From Mycobacterium sp. URHB0044 (GTDB taxonomy: Bacteria; Actinomycetota; Actinomycetes; Mycobacteriales; Mycobacteriaceae), in the NCBI RefSeq assembly GCF_000620625.1, contig NZ_JIAW01000025.1:44201-108200 (forward strand): a stretch of DNA of 64,000 nt. Reading direction: 5' to 3'. The notes below the pieces were generated by a model, which saw only the letters and a list, made by a program, of their open reading frames with translations, had not been told where the DNA came from and did not search any database. The translations under genes were made by a program, and so were the position numbers. How positions within the stretch are numbered: position 1 is the first letter of the stretch; the number at the start of each line of letters is the position of its first letter. Shown here one piece after another: positions 24,954-33,900 of the stretch.

Positions 24954-25766
24954 CTAGCTGTAGTAACCGTTGGGCGCGAGCCGCAATGTCTTGAACTGTG
25001 CGGCGTCGTGTCCGAAGATGACTTCCGCCCCGGTGCGGTCGGCGATACCGCGCAGCTTGTCCACCGACTCGAGCCAACGGAGGTTGTCCCAGACGATCGC
25101 GGCTCCGGTGGCCGGCGGTCCCCAGCTGTCGCCGAGGTACACCGCATCGGAGGTGAAGATCTTCGTGCCGTCGTTCTCCAGGTCCAGCTGCAACGACATG
25201 GTTCCCCAGGTGTGGCCGGGAGTGTGGATCACGCTCACGCCGGGAAGGATCTCGGCATCTCCGTGGACCGCCTCCAGATCGAGGCCGTCGTAGTCGCTGA
25301 CGATGTGCGCGCCGCTCGAGTACCCCGTGATGCCTCGCGCGCCCTCGATCTCGTCGGCTTGCGCGAGGACCCTTGTCTTCGGGTTGGTGAACATCTTCGC
25401 GTTGGCGGCGTGATCGAAGTGCAGGTGGGACAAGATCAAGATGTCGACATCGTCCGGAGTGAGCTCAAGGCTCGCCAGCGACGTGTCGAGGTATCCCGGC
25501 CCGTCCGCAGGATCGCTAACCGGAAAGAAGTCCTGAAAACCGGTCGGCGCCCACCGCTGCTCCCAGTCGCGTGGGACCCCGGTGTCCCACAGAATTCTTC
25601 CCTCGGGATGATCGATCAGTACGGCATGGGTAGGGCATTCGCCCCACACCACTGGGTCATGCTTGTGGTTCCTGTCGCGGATCGTGCGGCCGCCCTTCAG
25701 CAGCAACCACGTCAAGTCGGTCTCCATCACGCCGGTGGAGAGGACGTGCACCTTCATATCGACCAC
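24954..25766 (-). CDS. MBL-fold lactonase (AHL / gamma-butyrolactone lactonase type)
   Basis: 270 residues from GTG 25766, which has AAGGAG 6 bases upstream and is preferred over ATG 25757. The metal motif is LSHLHFDHAANAK (HxHxDH). Further ligands are the histidine in VIHTPGHTWGTMSL, the aspartate in FTSDAVYLGDSWG and the histidine in IFGHDAAQF. The opening MKVHVLSTGVMETDLTWLLLKG and the layout match N-acyl-homoserine lactonase/AttM-like enzymes, which open lactone rings. As promoter-proximal gene of an operon with alcohol and semialdehyde dehydrogenases, it probably opens gamma-butyrolactone to 4-hydroxybutyrate. Confidence 0.85.
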   Translation of the reverse strand: MVDMKVHVLSTGVMETDLTWLLLKGGRTIRDRNHKHDPVVWGECPTHAVLIDHPEGRILWDTGVPRDWEQRWAPTGFQDFFPVSDPADGPGYLDTSLASLELTPDDVDILILSHLHFDHAANAKMFTNPKTRVLAQADEIEGARGITGYSSGAHIVSDYDGLDLEAVHGDAEILPGVSVIHTPGHTWGTMSLQLDLENDGTKIFTSDAVYLGDSWGPPATGAAIVWDNLRWLESVDKLRGIADRTGAEVIFGHDAAQFKTLRLAPNGYYS

Positions 25767-25857
25767 TGCGATCTCCTTCACTTCTGTGGTGTCGCTCACT
25801 CTGGCCGATTTTTTCGGTGGCGCATACGGCGCAGAGTGACATATGTAGCCTGTGAAG

Positions 25858-25874
25858 GTGTCAGACGGTGACAC
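25858..25874. promoter_or_regulatory. Inverted repeat GTGTCA-N5-TGACAC
   Basis: Perfect 6-base arms at 25858-25863 and 25869-25874, 19 bases before ATG 25894 of the GAF-PucR regulator and about 90 bases above the divergent lactonase start. A natural candidate for the binding site of this regulator. Confidence 0.5.
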
Positions 25875-25893
25875 AGGAGTGTTCGGGGGACAG

Positions 25894-27660
25894 ATGCAGG
25901 TTCCGGTGCTCACGCCTCCCTCGACGGACGAGGTGCGCCGAGCACTCCGCGAGTGCGCGGAGGACCTGACCAGCGTCCGGGACCGTGGAGTGGTACTGCA
26001 GGGAATCCTTCGTCGCGCCCGGACTCTCTTGGGTGCCGACATGGCATATCTCAGCGTCAACGACCTGGAGCGCGGCGAGACGTGCATCGAAGAGGGCGTC
26101 GGGGTGCAGACGGACGCCTACCGCTCGATCCGAATGCCGCTCGGGACGGGAATCCTCGGAGCCGTCGCTGCGGGGAATGCGCCCGTGCAGACCAGTGACT
26201 ACCTCACGGACCCGAACATGAACCATCTGCCCGGTATCGACGCGATCGTCCGAGGCGAAGGGGTTCGGTCGATCCTCGGAGCGCCGATCCGGGTTGGCGG
26301 CCGGGTGGTGGCAGCGCTCCTCGTTGCGTGCCGACGGCAATCCGTGTTCTCCGAACAGTCGGTCGCCGCCTTGGTCGACTTCGCCGCACAGGCTGGTGTT
26401 GCCTTCGAGCACCTGCGCATTCGGCGGGAGGTCACAGGGTTGCGGACAGCGTTGTCCCAGACCGTGTCGTCGACGGAGCGCCGCCAGCACGAACTGGAAT
26501 CACTGCTACTCCTCGATGACCGTCTCATGGCGGCCCTCCGCGGCTCCAACGCCTTGGTGAGCATCATCGACGTGCTCGGTGAGTTCCTCGGCGAGCCGGT
26601 GAGCATTCATGACCCTGATGGCAATCTCGTTGTGGGGCAGGCGATAGCAGCCGACGGATGGCTACGCACGCCGGAGGCGCGGACGTCGGTGACGATCTCC
26701 CATCGCGAACAGGGCGCGGTTCCCGTCAACGCCGGTGGCGTCTCATTGCTCGTCATGGCGGTATCCGCGGGAGAGGAACATCTCGCGACGCTCGTTGCGA
26801 AGGACGGGAGTGGGCGACGCGAGATCATCTCCCGCGCATCGGTCTTCGTGTCCACGGCCCACCTGTTCGAGCGGACGTTGGAGGCCTCGTTCAATCGAGA
26901 ACAGTTCGAACTGATCGAACTGCTGATGAACATGCGCGAACGCAACGAGCCTGCGCTACAACTGCGACTGCAGTCATACGGCTTCAACAAGGGGGACGCT
27001 CTCGAAGTGCACGTGTGCGAAGGAACGGCTTCGGTGCAGCAGAGCGCGACGGTCGCGGCGATCAAGACCGCGACGGCCAGTACCCCCGCCGTTGTCGCAG
27101 TGCACGCTGGACACATCTGCGTGCTGTGCCCGGCCACCGAACCGCTCAACCGAGGCGCAACGATCGCGGACGCGTTGAAAGCCGCGGGGCTGACCGTCCT
27201 GGTCGGAAGTGCGAAAGCGTCCGGCGTTGCCGCAGTGCGGGCCGCGCACGACGAGGCGCGCGCAGTGGTCTCGGCGATGCGAACTCTTGGCCGATCTCAG
27301 GGATCTGCCGACGTCATCGACCTCGGTCTGGCAGGAGCGATTTCGGGGGCGCGAGATCAGAAGTGGGTGGCCCGCCTGATCGACCGTTTCCTCGGTCGGC
27401 TCATCTCGTACGACCGGGATCGCCACACGCAGTTGTGTGAAACTGCATGGCATTACTTCGAGAACGGTGGACATCTGGCTAGGACTGCTGCGGCACTCCA
27501 CGTCCACGTGAGCACCGTGCGACAGCGTATTGACCGCATCGACACCATCCTGGGTGAGAGTTGGCGCCGCGCACCCAGCAGCCTCGACACGCACCTCGCA
27601 CTCCGCCTGTCTCGACTCCGCGCCGCGGATGAAGCTGACGATTTCCGGTCGTATCCGTGA
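25894..27660 (+). CDS. GAF-domain PucR/CdaR-type transcriptional regulator
   Basis: About 588 residues from ATG 25894 (GGGGGA 4 bases upstream); GTG 25852 would add 14. Residues from about 25 to 190 form a GAF domain (LQGILRRARTLLGADMAYLSVND ... LGAPIRVGGRVVAALLVACRR). A short coiled segment and a second sensor-like region follow. The C-terminus LCETAWHYFENGGHLARTAAALHVHVSTVRQRIDRIDTILGESW is the PucR helix-turn-helix (HTH_30 type). Such proteins usually activate catabolic operons upon ligand binding. It is divergent from the lactonase operon and is its obvious regulator. It belongs to the same broad family as the partial gene at the left edge but has a different sensor. Confidence 0.88.
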   Translation: MQVPVLTPPSTDEVRRALRECAEDLTSVRDRGVVLQGILRRARTLLGADMAYLSVNDLERGETCIEEGVGVQTDAYRSIRMPLGTGILGAVAAGNAPVQTSDYLTDPNMNHLPGIDAIVRGEGVRSILGAPIRVGGRVVAALLVACRRQSVFSEQSVAALVDFAAQAGVAFEHLRIRREVTGLRTALSQTVSSTERRQHELESLLLLDDRLMAALRGSNALVSIIDVLGEFLGEPVSIHDPDGNLVVGQAIAADGWLRTPEARTSVTISHREQGAVPVNAGGVSLLVMAVSAGEEHLATLVAKDGSGRREIISRASVFVSTAHLFERTLEASFNREQFELIELLMNMRERNEPALQLRLQSYGFNKGDALEVHVCEGTASVQQSATVAAIKTATASTPAVVAVHAGHICVLCPATEPLNRGATIADALKAAGLTVLVGSAKASGVAAVRAAHDEARAVVSAMRTLGRSQGSADVIDLGLAGAISGARDQKWVARLIDRFLGRLISYDRDRHTQLCETAWHYFENGGHLARTAAALHVHVSTVRQRIDRIDTILGESWRRAPSSLDTHLALRLSRLRAADEADDFRSYP

Positions 27661-27786
27661 ACCACCACCGCCCCAGGATTCAACGCGCAGGTGCGCTGCT
27701 GATCGCGGAAGTCCACGCGGAGCGCCACCTTTCACACTCATTCCAAGGCAGGCAGACCGGCAACCCGCTGATCGGCGAACGACCGC

Positions 27787-28383
27787 CTAACCGTCGGTTG
27801 TCCCAGTCGCCAGCCGGGCATGGTGAAGCAGCCGACCTTCGATGTCTTCCGGCGTCGCGCTACCGGCGAGCACGTCCATTCCGTAACCGTCCTCGAGCGC
27901 GACGAAACTGCGGGCGAGGAAGTCGGCGGGAGCGACCAAGCGAAACTCGCCCGCGCGGGCACCCTCGTCGAGGACTTGTTGGTACAGCTCGGTTTGTTGG
28001 GCGACGAAGCGTTCTTGTTGTTGTGCTGCAGCGGCGTTGCGGAAGGTGACCGGAAGCAATTCGTAGAGCAGCCGACTCGTGGTCTCGGCCTCACCGGGAA
28101 ACGGAACACCCGATCGGATGCAGGCACCCAGTTTCGCCCAAGCGGTGGGGCACTCTTCGACCGCCTCCAGGCGGCGACGGATGTAGGTCTCGGTGCCCTG
28201 TTCGAAGACCAGTGCCAGCAATTCGAGCAAATCGGGGTAGTAGTACGACACGGCCGCCGGCGTCAGACCCGCCTGCTCGGCGATGTCGCGCAGCCGTGCG
28301 TTCGCGCCCAATTGGAGCACGGTCTGCGCCGCAGCATCGACCAACTGTGCCCGCCGGGCCTCCTGCTTTCGAGGGCGGGGCAT
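27787..28383 (-). CDS. TetR-family transcriptional regulator
   Basis: 198 residues from ATG 28383. The helix-turn-helix reads RAQLVDAAAQTVLQLGANARLRDIAEQAGLTPAAVSYYYPDLLELL. The ligand domain has the CIRSGVPFPGEAETTSRLLYELLPV region. An upstream extension of 13 residues is possible but lacks a ribosome site. It is divergent from the amidase/permease operon and likely represses it. An AT-rich inverted repeat lies in the gap. Confidence 0.88.
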   Translation of the reverse strand: MPRPRKQEARRAQLVDAAAQTVLQLGANARLRDIAEQAGLTPAAVSYYYPDLLELLALVFEQGTETYIRRRLEAVEECPTAWAKLGACIRSGVPFPGEAETTSRLLYELLPVTFRNAAAAQQQERFVAQQTELYQQVLDEGARAGEFRLVAPADFLARSFVALEDGYGMDVLAGSATPEDIEGRLLHHARLATGTTDG

Positions 28384-28437
28384 AGCGCCATTCAAGCACG
28401 AGCCCACTGTGACCCTTGACACCCTCGTTTTTCTTTC

Positions 28438-28458
28438 GTTAAAGTTTATTTAATTAAC
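28438..28458. promoter_or_regulatory. AT-rich inverted repeat GTTAA-N11-TTAAC
   Basis: GTTAA at 28438-28442 and TTAAC at 28454-28458 frame an AT-rich core (TTTATTTAATTAA), which stands out in this GC-rich DNA. It lies 26 bases before the amidase ATG and 55 above the TetR start. Probably the promoter core plus TetR operator. Confidence 0.5.
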
Positions 28459-28483
28459 TCGCAGCCTCTCGAAAGTGGTCCTG

Positions 28484-29386
28484 ATGGCGTCACCCTTGCC
28501 TCTCGCACTCGTTCAAACTCCCGCCAACCCCGGCGTGGACGTCGATTCGTTCGCCGCCGATGTCGAGCGGCTCGCCCGGCTCCGTCCCGACGTCGAGTTG
28601 TTCGTTTATCCGGAGCTGCATCTGAGCAGCCCCACGCCGAGGCCTGCGAGGGACTCGGAGACGGTCACCCCGGAGGAGTTGGCGGAGCCGCTGGATGGCG
28701 CCCGAGATCGCCTCCTCGCCAAACTCGCCGGTGATCTCGGCATCTGGCTCATTCCCGGGACCGTCTATGAACGAGGCGGCGGCCAGCAGATCTACAACAC
28801 GGCGCTGGTGTACTCCCCCGCCGGACGACGAGTGGCCGCCTACCGCAAGATCTTCCCTTGGCGGCCGTACGAAACAACCACCCCCGGCGCCGATTTCGTG
28901 GTCTTCGACATGGACGGCCACGGTCGGGTCGGTCTTTCGATCTGCTACGACGCCTGGTTCCCCGAGATCGCCCGCACACTGACCTGGATGGGCGCCGACC
29001 TCATCGTCAACCTCGTCCAGACACCGAGCAGCGACCGAGAACAAGAAGTGATCCTTGCCCGCGCCACCGCGATCACCAACCAAATCTTCGTCGCCAGCGT
29101 CAATGCCGCCGCACCGACCGGCGTCGGCCGAAGCCTGCTCGTGGACCCCGAAGGCCGAGTCCGCACATCCGCACCAAGCGCCGAAGACTGCGTCCTCACC
29201 GACGTCATCGACCTCGCCGAAGCCGCCCGCGTCCGCCAGTACGGCACCGCCGGCCTCAACAGGCCCTGGAACCAGTTCCGCCCCGGCGACGCTCCCCTCG
29301 ACCTCCCGATCTACTCCGGAAAGATCGACCCAGCCACGTGGGGCGCCGGCAACGGCGCCGCTCTGCTCTCCGAAATGGAGGCCTGA
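28484..29386 (+). CDS. Carbon-nitrogen hydrolase (nitrilase-superfamily amidase)
   Basis: 300 residues from ATG 28484. The catalytic triad is visible: glutamate in VYPELHLSS, lysine in AAYRKIFPWRPYE and cysteine in GLSICYDAWFPEIART. The segment after the cysteine (MGADLIVNLVQTPSSDREQE) is typical of amidases and N-carbamoyl hydrolases rather than true nitrilases. It is followed after one base by an APC permease, so it probably hydrolyses an imported amide, N-carbamoyl or N-acyl amino compound to supply nitrogen. Substrate unknown. Confidence 0.87.
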   Translation: MASPLPLALVQTPANPGVDVDSFAADVERLARLRPDVELFVYPELHLSSPTPRPARDSETVTPEELAEPLDGARDRLLAKLAGDLGIWLIPGTVYERGGGQQIYNTALVYSPAGRRVAAYRKIFPWRPYETTTPGADFVVFDMDGHGRVGLSICYDAWFPEIARTLTWMGADLIVNLVQTPSSDREQEVILARATAITNQIFVASVNAAAPTGVGRSLLVDPEGRVRTSAPSAEDCVLTDVIDLAEAARVRQYGTAGLNRPWNQFRPGDAPLDLPIYSGKIDPATWGAGNGAALLSEMEA

Positions 29387-29387
29387 C

Positions 29388-30755
29388 ATGTCGGAAACGC
29401 AGGGTCACCTGGTACCCACCCTCGGCCTGACCTCGATCGTGGTCTTCGGCCTGTCCTACATGGCTCCCGTCATCGTCGTATCGACCTTCGGGGTCATTGC
29501 CACGACGTCACACGGTGCGGCCCCCACCGCGTATCTCGTTGCCACCCTGGCCATGACGCTCACCGGACTCAGTTACGCCAAGATGTCGCGCACCTATCCC
29601 GCATCGGGATCGGTCTACACCTACGCTCGAAAACTGCTCGGCTCCCGCATCGGCTTCCTCGCCGGGTGGACCATCCTGCTCGACTACTTCTTCCTGCCGA
29701 TGGCCGCCTGGCTCATCGAATCCCTGTATCTGAACGTGCAGTTTTCGGTACTGCCCGTCTGGGGCTGGCTGATCGTCGTGATCGCAGCCAGCACCCTGGT
29801 CAACATCCTCGGCATCGTCATCGCCGACAAAGTCAACAAAGTGCTGCTTGGCCTCACCACTCTCGGACTCCTTGCCATCGTTACCGTCTGCCTGCACCAC
29901 ATCGCGGCGACACCACCCGCACACGTCGCCCATGCCCTCTGGAACCCGGCCACTTCGATCGGCGCCATCACAGCCGCAGCGGCGATCGCCGCCTACTCCT
30001 TCCTCGGATTCGATGCCGTCAGCACCCTCAGCGAAGAAGTGCGCGACGCCAAGCGAAACGTTCCACGCGGCATCGTGCTCACCGTGATCATCGGCGGAAC
30101 CATCTTCGTCTTCATCTCCCTGCTCATGCAGTGGGTCCACCCAGGCGCCACCTTCGCCGACGAGTCCACCGCCGGTTACGAAGTCGCCAACCTCGCCGGG
30201 GGCGAACACTTCGCCAACATCACCAACGCCATCGGCCTCCTCGGCGGCTTCGCCTCCTGCGTCGCCATCCAAGCCAGCACCAGCCGCCTGATGTTCGTCA
30301 TGGGCCGCGACAACGTGCTACCCCGCCGAATCTTCGGCTACCTGCACCCCAAATTCCGTACCCCCGTGTTCAACCTGATCCTCATCGCGGCCGTCGGCAT
30401 GCTGGCCGTCAAACTGTCCCTCGCGGTCGCCACATCGTTCATCAACTTCGGCGCATTCCTCGCCTTCACCCTGGTCAACATCTGCGTCATCACCGCATGG
30501 AACCGTCACCGCGACAACAGATCCGAACGATCCATACTCACCTGGATCGCTCTCCCGGCAGCCGGCGCCGCAATCGACCTCTACCTCATCACCCAACTCA
30601 GCCGCACCGCGATCCTCCTCGGCATCACCTGGCTGATCCTCGGAGTCGTCTACCTAGCCATCATCACCCGAGGACTGCGCCAACCCCCACCCGAATACAA
30701 CCCCGACTCCGCCGCCGAAATGGTGCCCTCCGCCCGCACCGACAAAAGCACGTAG
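29388..30755 (+). CDS. APC-superfamily amino acid/amine permease
   Basis: 455 residues from ATG 29388, one base after the amidase stop. About twelve membrane helices. TLGLTSIVVFGLSYMAPVIVVSTFGVI opens with the conserved first-helix pattern, YPASGSVYTYARK follows the second helix, and AAYSFLGFDAVSTLSEEVRDAKRNVPRGI is the signature around helix 6-7 of APC transporters. It imports an amino acid, polyamine or related amine that the partner amidase may process. Confidence 0.9.
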   Translation: MSETQGHLVPTLGLTSIVVFGLSYMAPVIVVSTFGVIATTSHGAAPTAYLVATLAMTLTGLSYAKMSRTYPASGSVYTYARKLLGSRIGFLAGWTILLDYFFLPMAAWLIESLYLNVQFSVLPVWGWLIVVIAASTLVNILGIVIADKVNKVLLGLTTLGLLAIVTVCLHHIAATPPAHVAHALWNPATSIGAITAAAAIAAYSFLGFDAVSTLSEEVRDAKRNVPRGIVLTVIIGGTIFVFISLLMQWVHPGATFADESTAGYEVANLAGGEHFANITNAIGLLGGFASCVAIQASTSRLMFVMGRDNVLPRRIFGYLHPKFRTPVFNLILIAAVGMLAVKLSLAVATSFINFGAFLAFTLVNICVITAWNRHRDNRSERSILTWIALPAAGAAIDLYLITQLSRTAILLGITWLILGVVYLAIITRGLRQPPPEYNPDSAAEMVPSARTDKST

Positions 30756-30781
30756 TCCCCAAGGCGTCACTGCCAGCGCAG

Positions 30782-30824
30782 ACGTGTACGCGGGGTGAGC
30801 CGATGGCCCACCCCGCGTACACGT
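30782..30824. terminator. Strong hairpin terminator between convergent genes
   Basis: ACGTGTACGCGGGGTG (30782-30797) pairs perfectly with its complement at 30809-30824: 16 base pairs around an 11-base loop. It sits between the permease (+) and the large secreted protein gene (-). Same family as the 1933-1976 hairpin (shared ACGTGTACG[T/C]GGGG). Confidence 0.8.
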
Positions 30825-30848
30825 GTTGAGTCGATGACGACTGCGCCG

Positions 30849-33770
30849 TTACGCGCCGGTCTTCACTTCCTCCACCTTCGCCGGATCCGGGATGGTCTGC
30901 GTGTCACCGTCGAGCGTCGACGTGATGAACCCGTTCACCGATTGGGTGGGCAGCAGGGTCACAACCGCGTTGGCATCCAAACTGCCCCGGTTTGCTCCCG
31001 TGGCGTCCGTGACATCGACGTCGGCGAGGTACGTCACGCTGAGTTGGGAGGGTCCGTACTTCGCGGATTCGGTTCCGTTGAGGATCAATCCGTCCTCATT
31101 GACGTAATTGGAGTACTGCACCGTGCGGGTCGTTTGGTGTGTCGTCGGGTCGATCACCTCGCTGACCAATGCGGTGCCACCACCCACGCCGTTGTAGGTT
31201 CCGGTCGGCGGCAACGGAGTGGTCTTGGCGACGTAGGTGGTCAGATCCGGGAACGCAGAGGCGTTGAAGTCCGTCGTCTTATCCCCGACCGTTCCGACAC
31301 TGGTCGTGTACTTCAGGTTGGCGATGACGATTCGTGAATCCGTCGGCGCAATCCCGTGCTCGTCGCCGTTACCGGACTCCCAGAACGCGACCGCGGTGCC
31401 GTCGGCATTCCAGCTGGGCATGCTTCGGGAAATCCATCCGTCACCTTCGTCCACCCCGGGGGTAGTGGGATCGTCCTGAAGGAAGAGCGGGATGCCGTTC
31501 TCGCGGTTGAGGTCGTCTTGGATGGCGACCGCCCAGTTCTGGTTCGAGACGTTGCGCACCTGCCCGTCCGCATACTGGTCGTAGATCGGCGCGGCGACGT
31601 AGACCGGAAGGAAGTTCTGCCGCACGATCCGGGTCATCGGCGTGAGCGCCTCGAAGCCGCGCAGGCTCCCGACCGCGATCCACTGCTTGTTGGGCGACAT
31701 GTCGATGTCCTCGTCGTAGTCGAGGTTGCCCGTCACCCGGGTGCCGCGGAACGTGCTGCCCGGGTACAAGTAATCCCCGGTTTGGCCCGACAGGTCGACC
31801 ATGATGTCGTCGACACTGCCGGCATCGATCGACCCGCCTTGAATGATGACGCCCTTACCGTCGGGGGTCCACTGCTTGGACTCACCGGTCGGCCACACCA
31901 CCCGCGCGTTGGTGACCTCATAGTGGTCACCGCTCGCCGTCAACTCGCCCACGATCGGAAGAGCCTGGAAGTTACCGGTTTGCCCAAAGACGATGCGAGT
32001 GAACAACACATGGGTGCCATCCGGTGACGGCCTCATCTCACGCTGCCGGTTCAAGATCCCACCTGGGGGAAGGCCCGGCAGTGTGGCCCCGCCGCCATCG
32101 GGCGTGTTGACGTTCACGAGCCGCGCCGGCGAGCCGATGCCGTTGTAGCCGGCCGGCTCGAAGATCGCATAGCGAGGATCCGGATTGTTGAGGAGCACCA
32201 CGACTCGCCCGCTACCGTCGTAGAACGGAACCGGTTTCTGAATGTTGATCTGCACCGAGGGGTCCGTCCCCGCGACTGCCGGGGCGACGAGGCCACAGGT
32301 GAGGCACTTCGCGTCCGTCCCATCGATGTTGATCTGATAGAGCTCGCCGCGACCTCCGGCAGTCGGCGTGCCGGAGAAGTAGATGGACTTTCCGTCTTCG
32401 GAGAACCGCGGATTTACGGGCTTCGTCACGCCGTCCGGCATGTTGACGATCACGCGCTCGACCGTGGGGTTGAGCACGTCGAGGCCGAGGCTTTCCTGAT
32501 CACTGTGCGGGGTGAACAAGCTCAGCAGGTTGAACTTGCCGTCGCTGACCGACACGGTGAACGAATCAGTCTGCACTGCATCGTAATCGATGTCGTCGGG
32601 CGTGTAGGTGAAGTTGCCCGTCGCCTGATCGATCGTCAGAGTGCCGTGCTGCGGACCCTGGGTGACCTTGTAGGTCAACGCATCACCCTCGGGGTCGGTG
32701 GCGCCGAGGTTGCCCGTCACCGTCTGCCCGGTTTGCACCGAAGTGGTGGGGTTGTATGCGATCGTCGGCGCCTCGTTGAAGAGGTTGCGCCGAACCCAGC
32801 CGAGCACCGCCCAGATGACCGGGGTGACGGGTTCCGGCGTGTTGGGAGGGGCGGCCAGGAACGGGTTGAGCAGGTTGCTGACGATGCCGCCGAGGAATCC
32901 GATCAATCCGACGCTGGGGGCGGCGACTTGCGCCGTCGGCGCGACTGGTGCGGTTGCCGCGGCGACCGTCTGGGTCGTCAGCGCGTTTCTCGCGGTGGTG
33001 CTCGTCGACGCCTGTGCCGCAGGCACCGCGCTCGACGCGGTGACCGTCGCGGTCTTTTGCGTGACTGTCGCGGCATTGACCACGCCGGCCGGGGTCGGTG
33101 TCGTCGCGGCGTTCACCGTGACTGACGGCGTGGAGTTCGACTCGGTCTTGGCGGAGTTCGATGGCGTCTGTTCGGTCGCCGGTGCCGGAGTCAGCGGGGC
33201 AGTGCTCGGCTGAGTGGGCTCGGTCGAAGTCGGCGGAACCTCAACGGTACCGGTCTCTTTCGGCGGCTCGGGCGTGGTCGAACTCGGAGGTGTCGACGTT
33301 CCCGACTCGGGCGTGCCGGATTGCGCTCCCCCGCTGCTGCTGATGGTGACACCGGATGAGACCTGGGTGGTCGACGATGTCGTGCCCGACGTCGTCGGGG
33401 TTCCAGTCGTACTAGTCGTTCCGGTACTGGTCGACGTCGAACCGCCGCCGGTCCCCGTCGACCCAGTAGTCGTGGTGGGCGAAGGGGCCGTTCCCGTGGT
33501 CGACGTCGTCGCGGTGCCGGTCGTCGACCCACCCGACGTCGTGCTCGAGCTCGTCGTGGACGAGTCCGAGGAGGTGCCGGTCGTGTCGGCCGCGGCCACT
33601 CCATGCCCGGTCGCTATGGCCGTGACGAGCCACGCCGCGACCGCCATCCCCCCATATCCGCCGAACTTCACGGCGCGCTGGGCTGCCCTTCGAGAAGGTG
33701 CAGGTCTCGTCGGCGCGCTCGACGAGGGTGTAGCAAACAGAGGGTTGACGGGCGAGTGGTCTTCGGTCAT
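30849..33770 (-). CDS. Large secreted Thr/Ser-rich protein with VCBS-like and TolB-like propeller domains
   Basis: 973 residues from ATG 33770. A long signal region (FGGYGGMAVAAWLVTAIATGHGVAAA) ends in a cleavable AAA. A threonine/serine/proline-rich low-complexity stretch runs to about residue 300. A cadherin/VCBS-type module follows, opening NEAPTIAYNPTTSVQTGQTV and continuing with LGATDPEGDALTYKVTQGPQ and VSDGKFN. Repeated beta-propeller blades are seen (NPRFSEDGKSIYFSGTP, EMRPSPDGTHVLFTR, IDMSPNKQWIAVGS). It is probably exported to the envelope. Its promoter carries the GATC palindrome also found before the mycofactocin SDR and the ferredoxin-P450 operon. Function unknown. Confidence 0.82.
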   Translation of the reverse strand: MTEDHSPVNPLFATPSSSAPTRPAPSRRAAQRAVKFGGYGGMAVAAWLVTAIATGHGVAAADTTGTSSDSSTTSSSTTSGGSTTGTATTSTTGTAPSPTTTTGSTGTGGGSTSTSTGTTSTTGTPTTSGTTSSTTQVSSGVTISSSGGAQSGTPESGTSTPPSSTTPEPPKETGTVEVPPTSTEPTQPSTAPLTPAPATEQTPSNSAKTESNSTPSVTVNAATTPTPAGVVNAATVTQKTATVTASSAVPAAQASTSTTARNALTTQTVAAATAPVAPTAQVAAPSVGLIGFLGGIVSNLLNPFLAAPPNTPEPVTPVIWAVLGWVRRNLFNEAPTIAYNPTTSVQTGQTVTGNLGATDPEGDALTYKVTQGPQHGTLTIDQATGNFTYTPDDIDYDAVQTDSFTVSVSDGKFNLLSLFTPHSDQESLGLDVLNPTVERVIVNMPDGVTKPVNPRFSEDGKSIYFSGTPTAGGRGELYQINIDGTDAKCLTCGLVAPAVAGTDPSVQINIQKPVPFYDGSGRVVVLLNNPDPRYAIFEPAGYNGIGSPARLVNVNTPDGGGATLPGLPPGGILNRQREMRPSPDGTHVLFTRIVFGQTGNFQALPIVGELTASGDHYEVTNARVVWPTGESKQWTPDGKGVIIQGGSIDAGSVDDIMVDLSGQTGDYLYPGSTFRGTRVTGNLDYDEDIDMSPNKQWIAVGSLRGFEALTPMTRIVRQNFLPVYVAAPIYDQYADGQVRNVSNQNWAVAIQDDLNRENGIPLFLQDDPTTPGVDEGDGWISRSMPSWNADGTAVAFWESGNGDEHGIAPTDSRIVIANLKYTTSVGTVGDKTTDFNASAFPDLTTYVAKTTPLPPTGTYNGVGGGTALVSEVIDPTTHQTTRTVQYSNYVNEDGLILNGTESAKYGPSQLSVTYLADVDVTDATGANRGSLDANAVVTLLPTQSVNGFITSTLDGDTQTIPDPAKVEEVKTGA

Positions 33771-33817
33771 GGGATCGGCTCCGGTGCCGTAGGGATGATT
33801 GCCTGATTCGATTGTGT

Positions 33818-33831
33818 TGATCGATCGATCA
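33818..33831. promoter_or_regulatory. GATC palindrome operator 1 (TGATCGATCGATCA)
   Basis: Perfect 14-base palindrome, 48 bases before the start of the large secreted protein gene. Identical to the site at 35602 and one base different from the one at 34003. Probable target of the TetR protein at 34895-35494. Confidence 0.75.
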
Positions 33832-33900
33832 GGAGCGTTGCAACGCGCGGAGCCGTTTGTCAAGAACCAAAATGTCCAATGTGTGTACGGTCCGCGTCCG

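Noticed and set aside
33000..33600. Forward-strand valine/proline-rich ORFs opposite the secreted protein stalk
   Set aside because: They are the complement of Thr/Ser/Pro codons in the low-complexity region of the reverse-strand gene.
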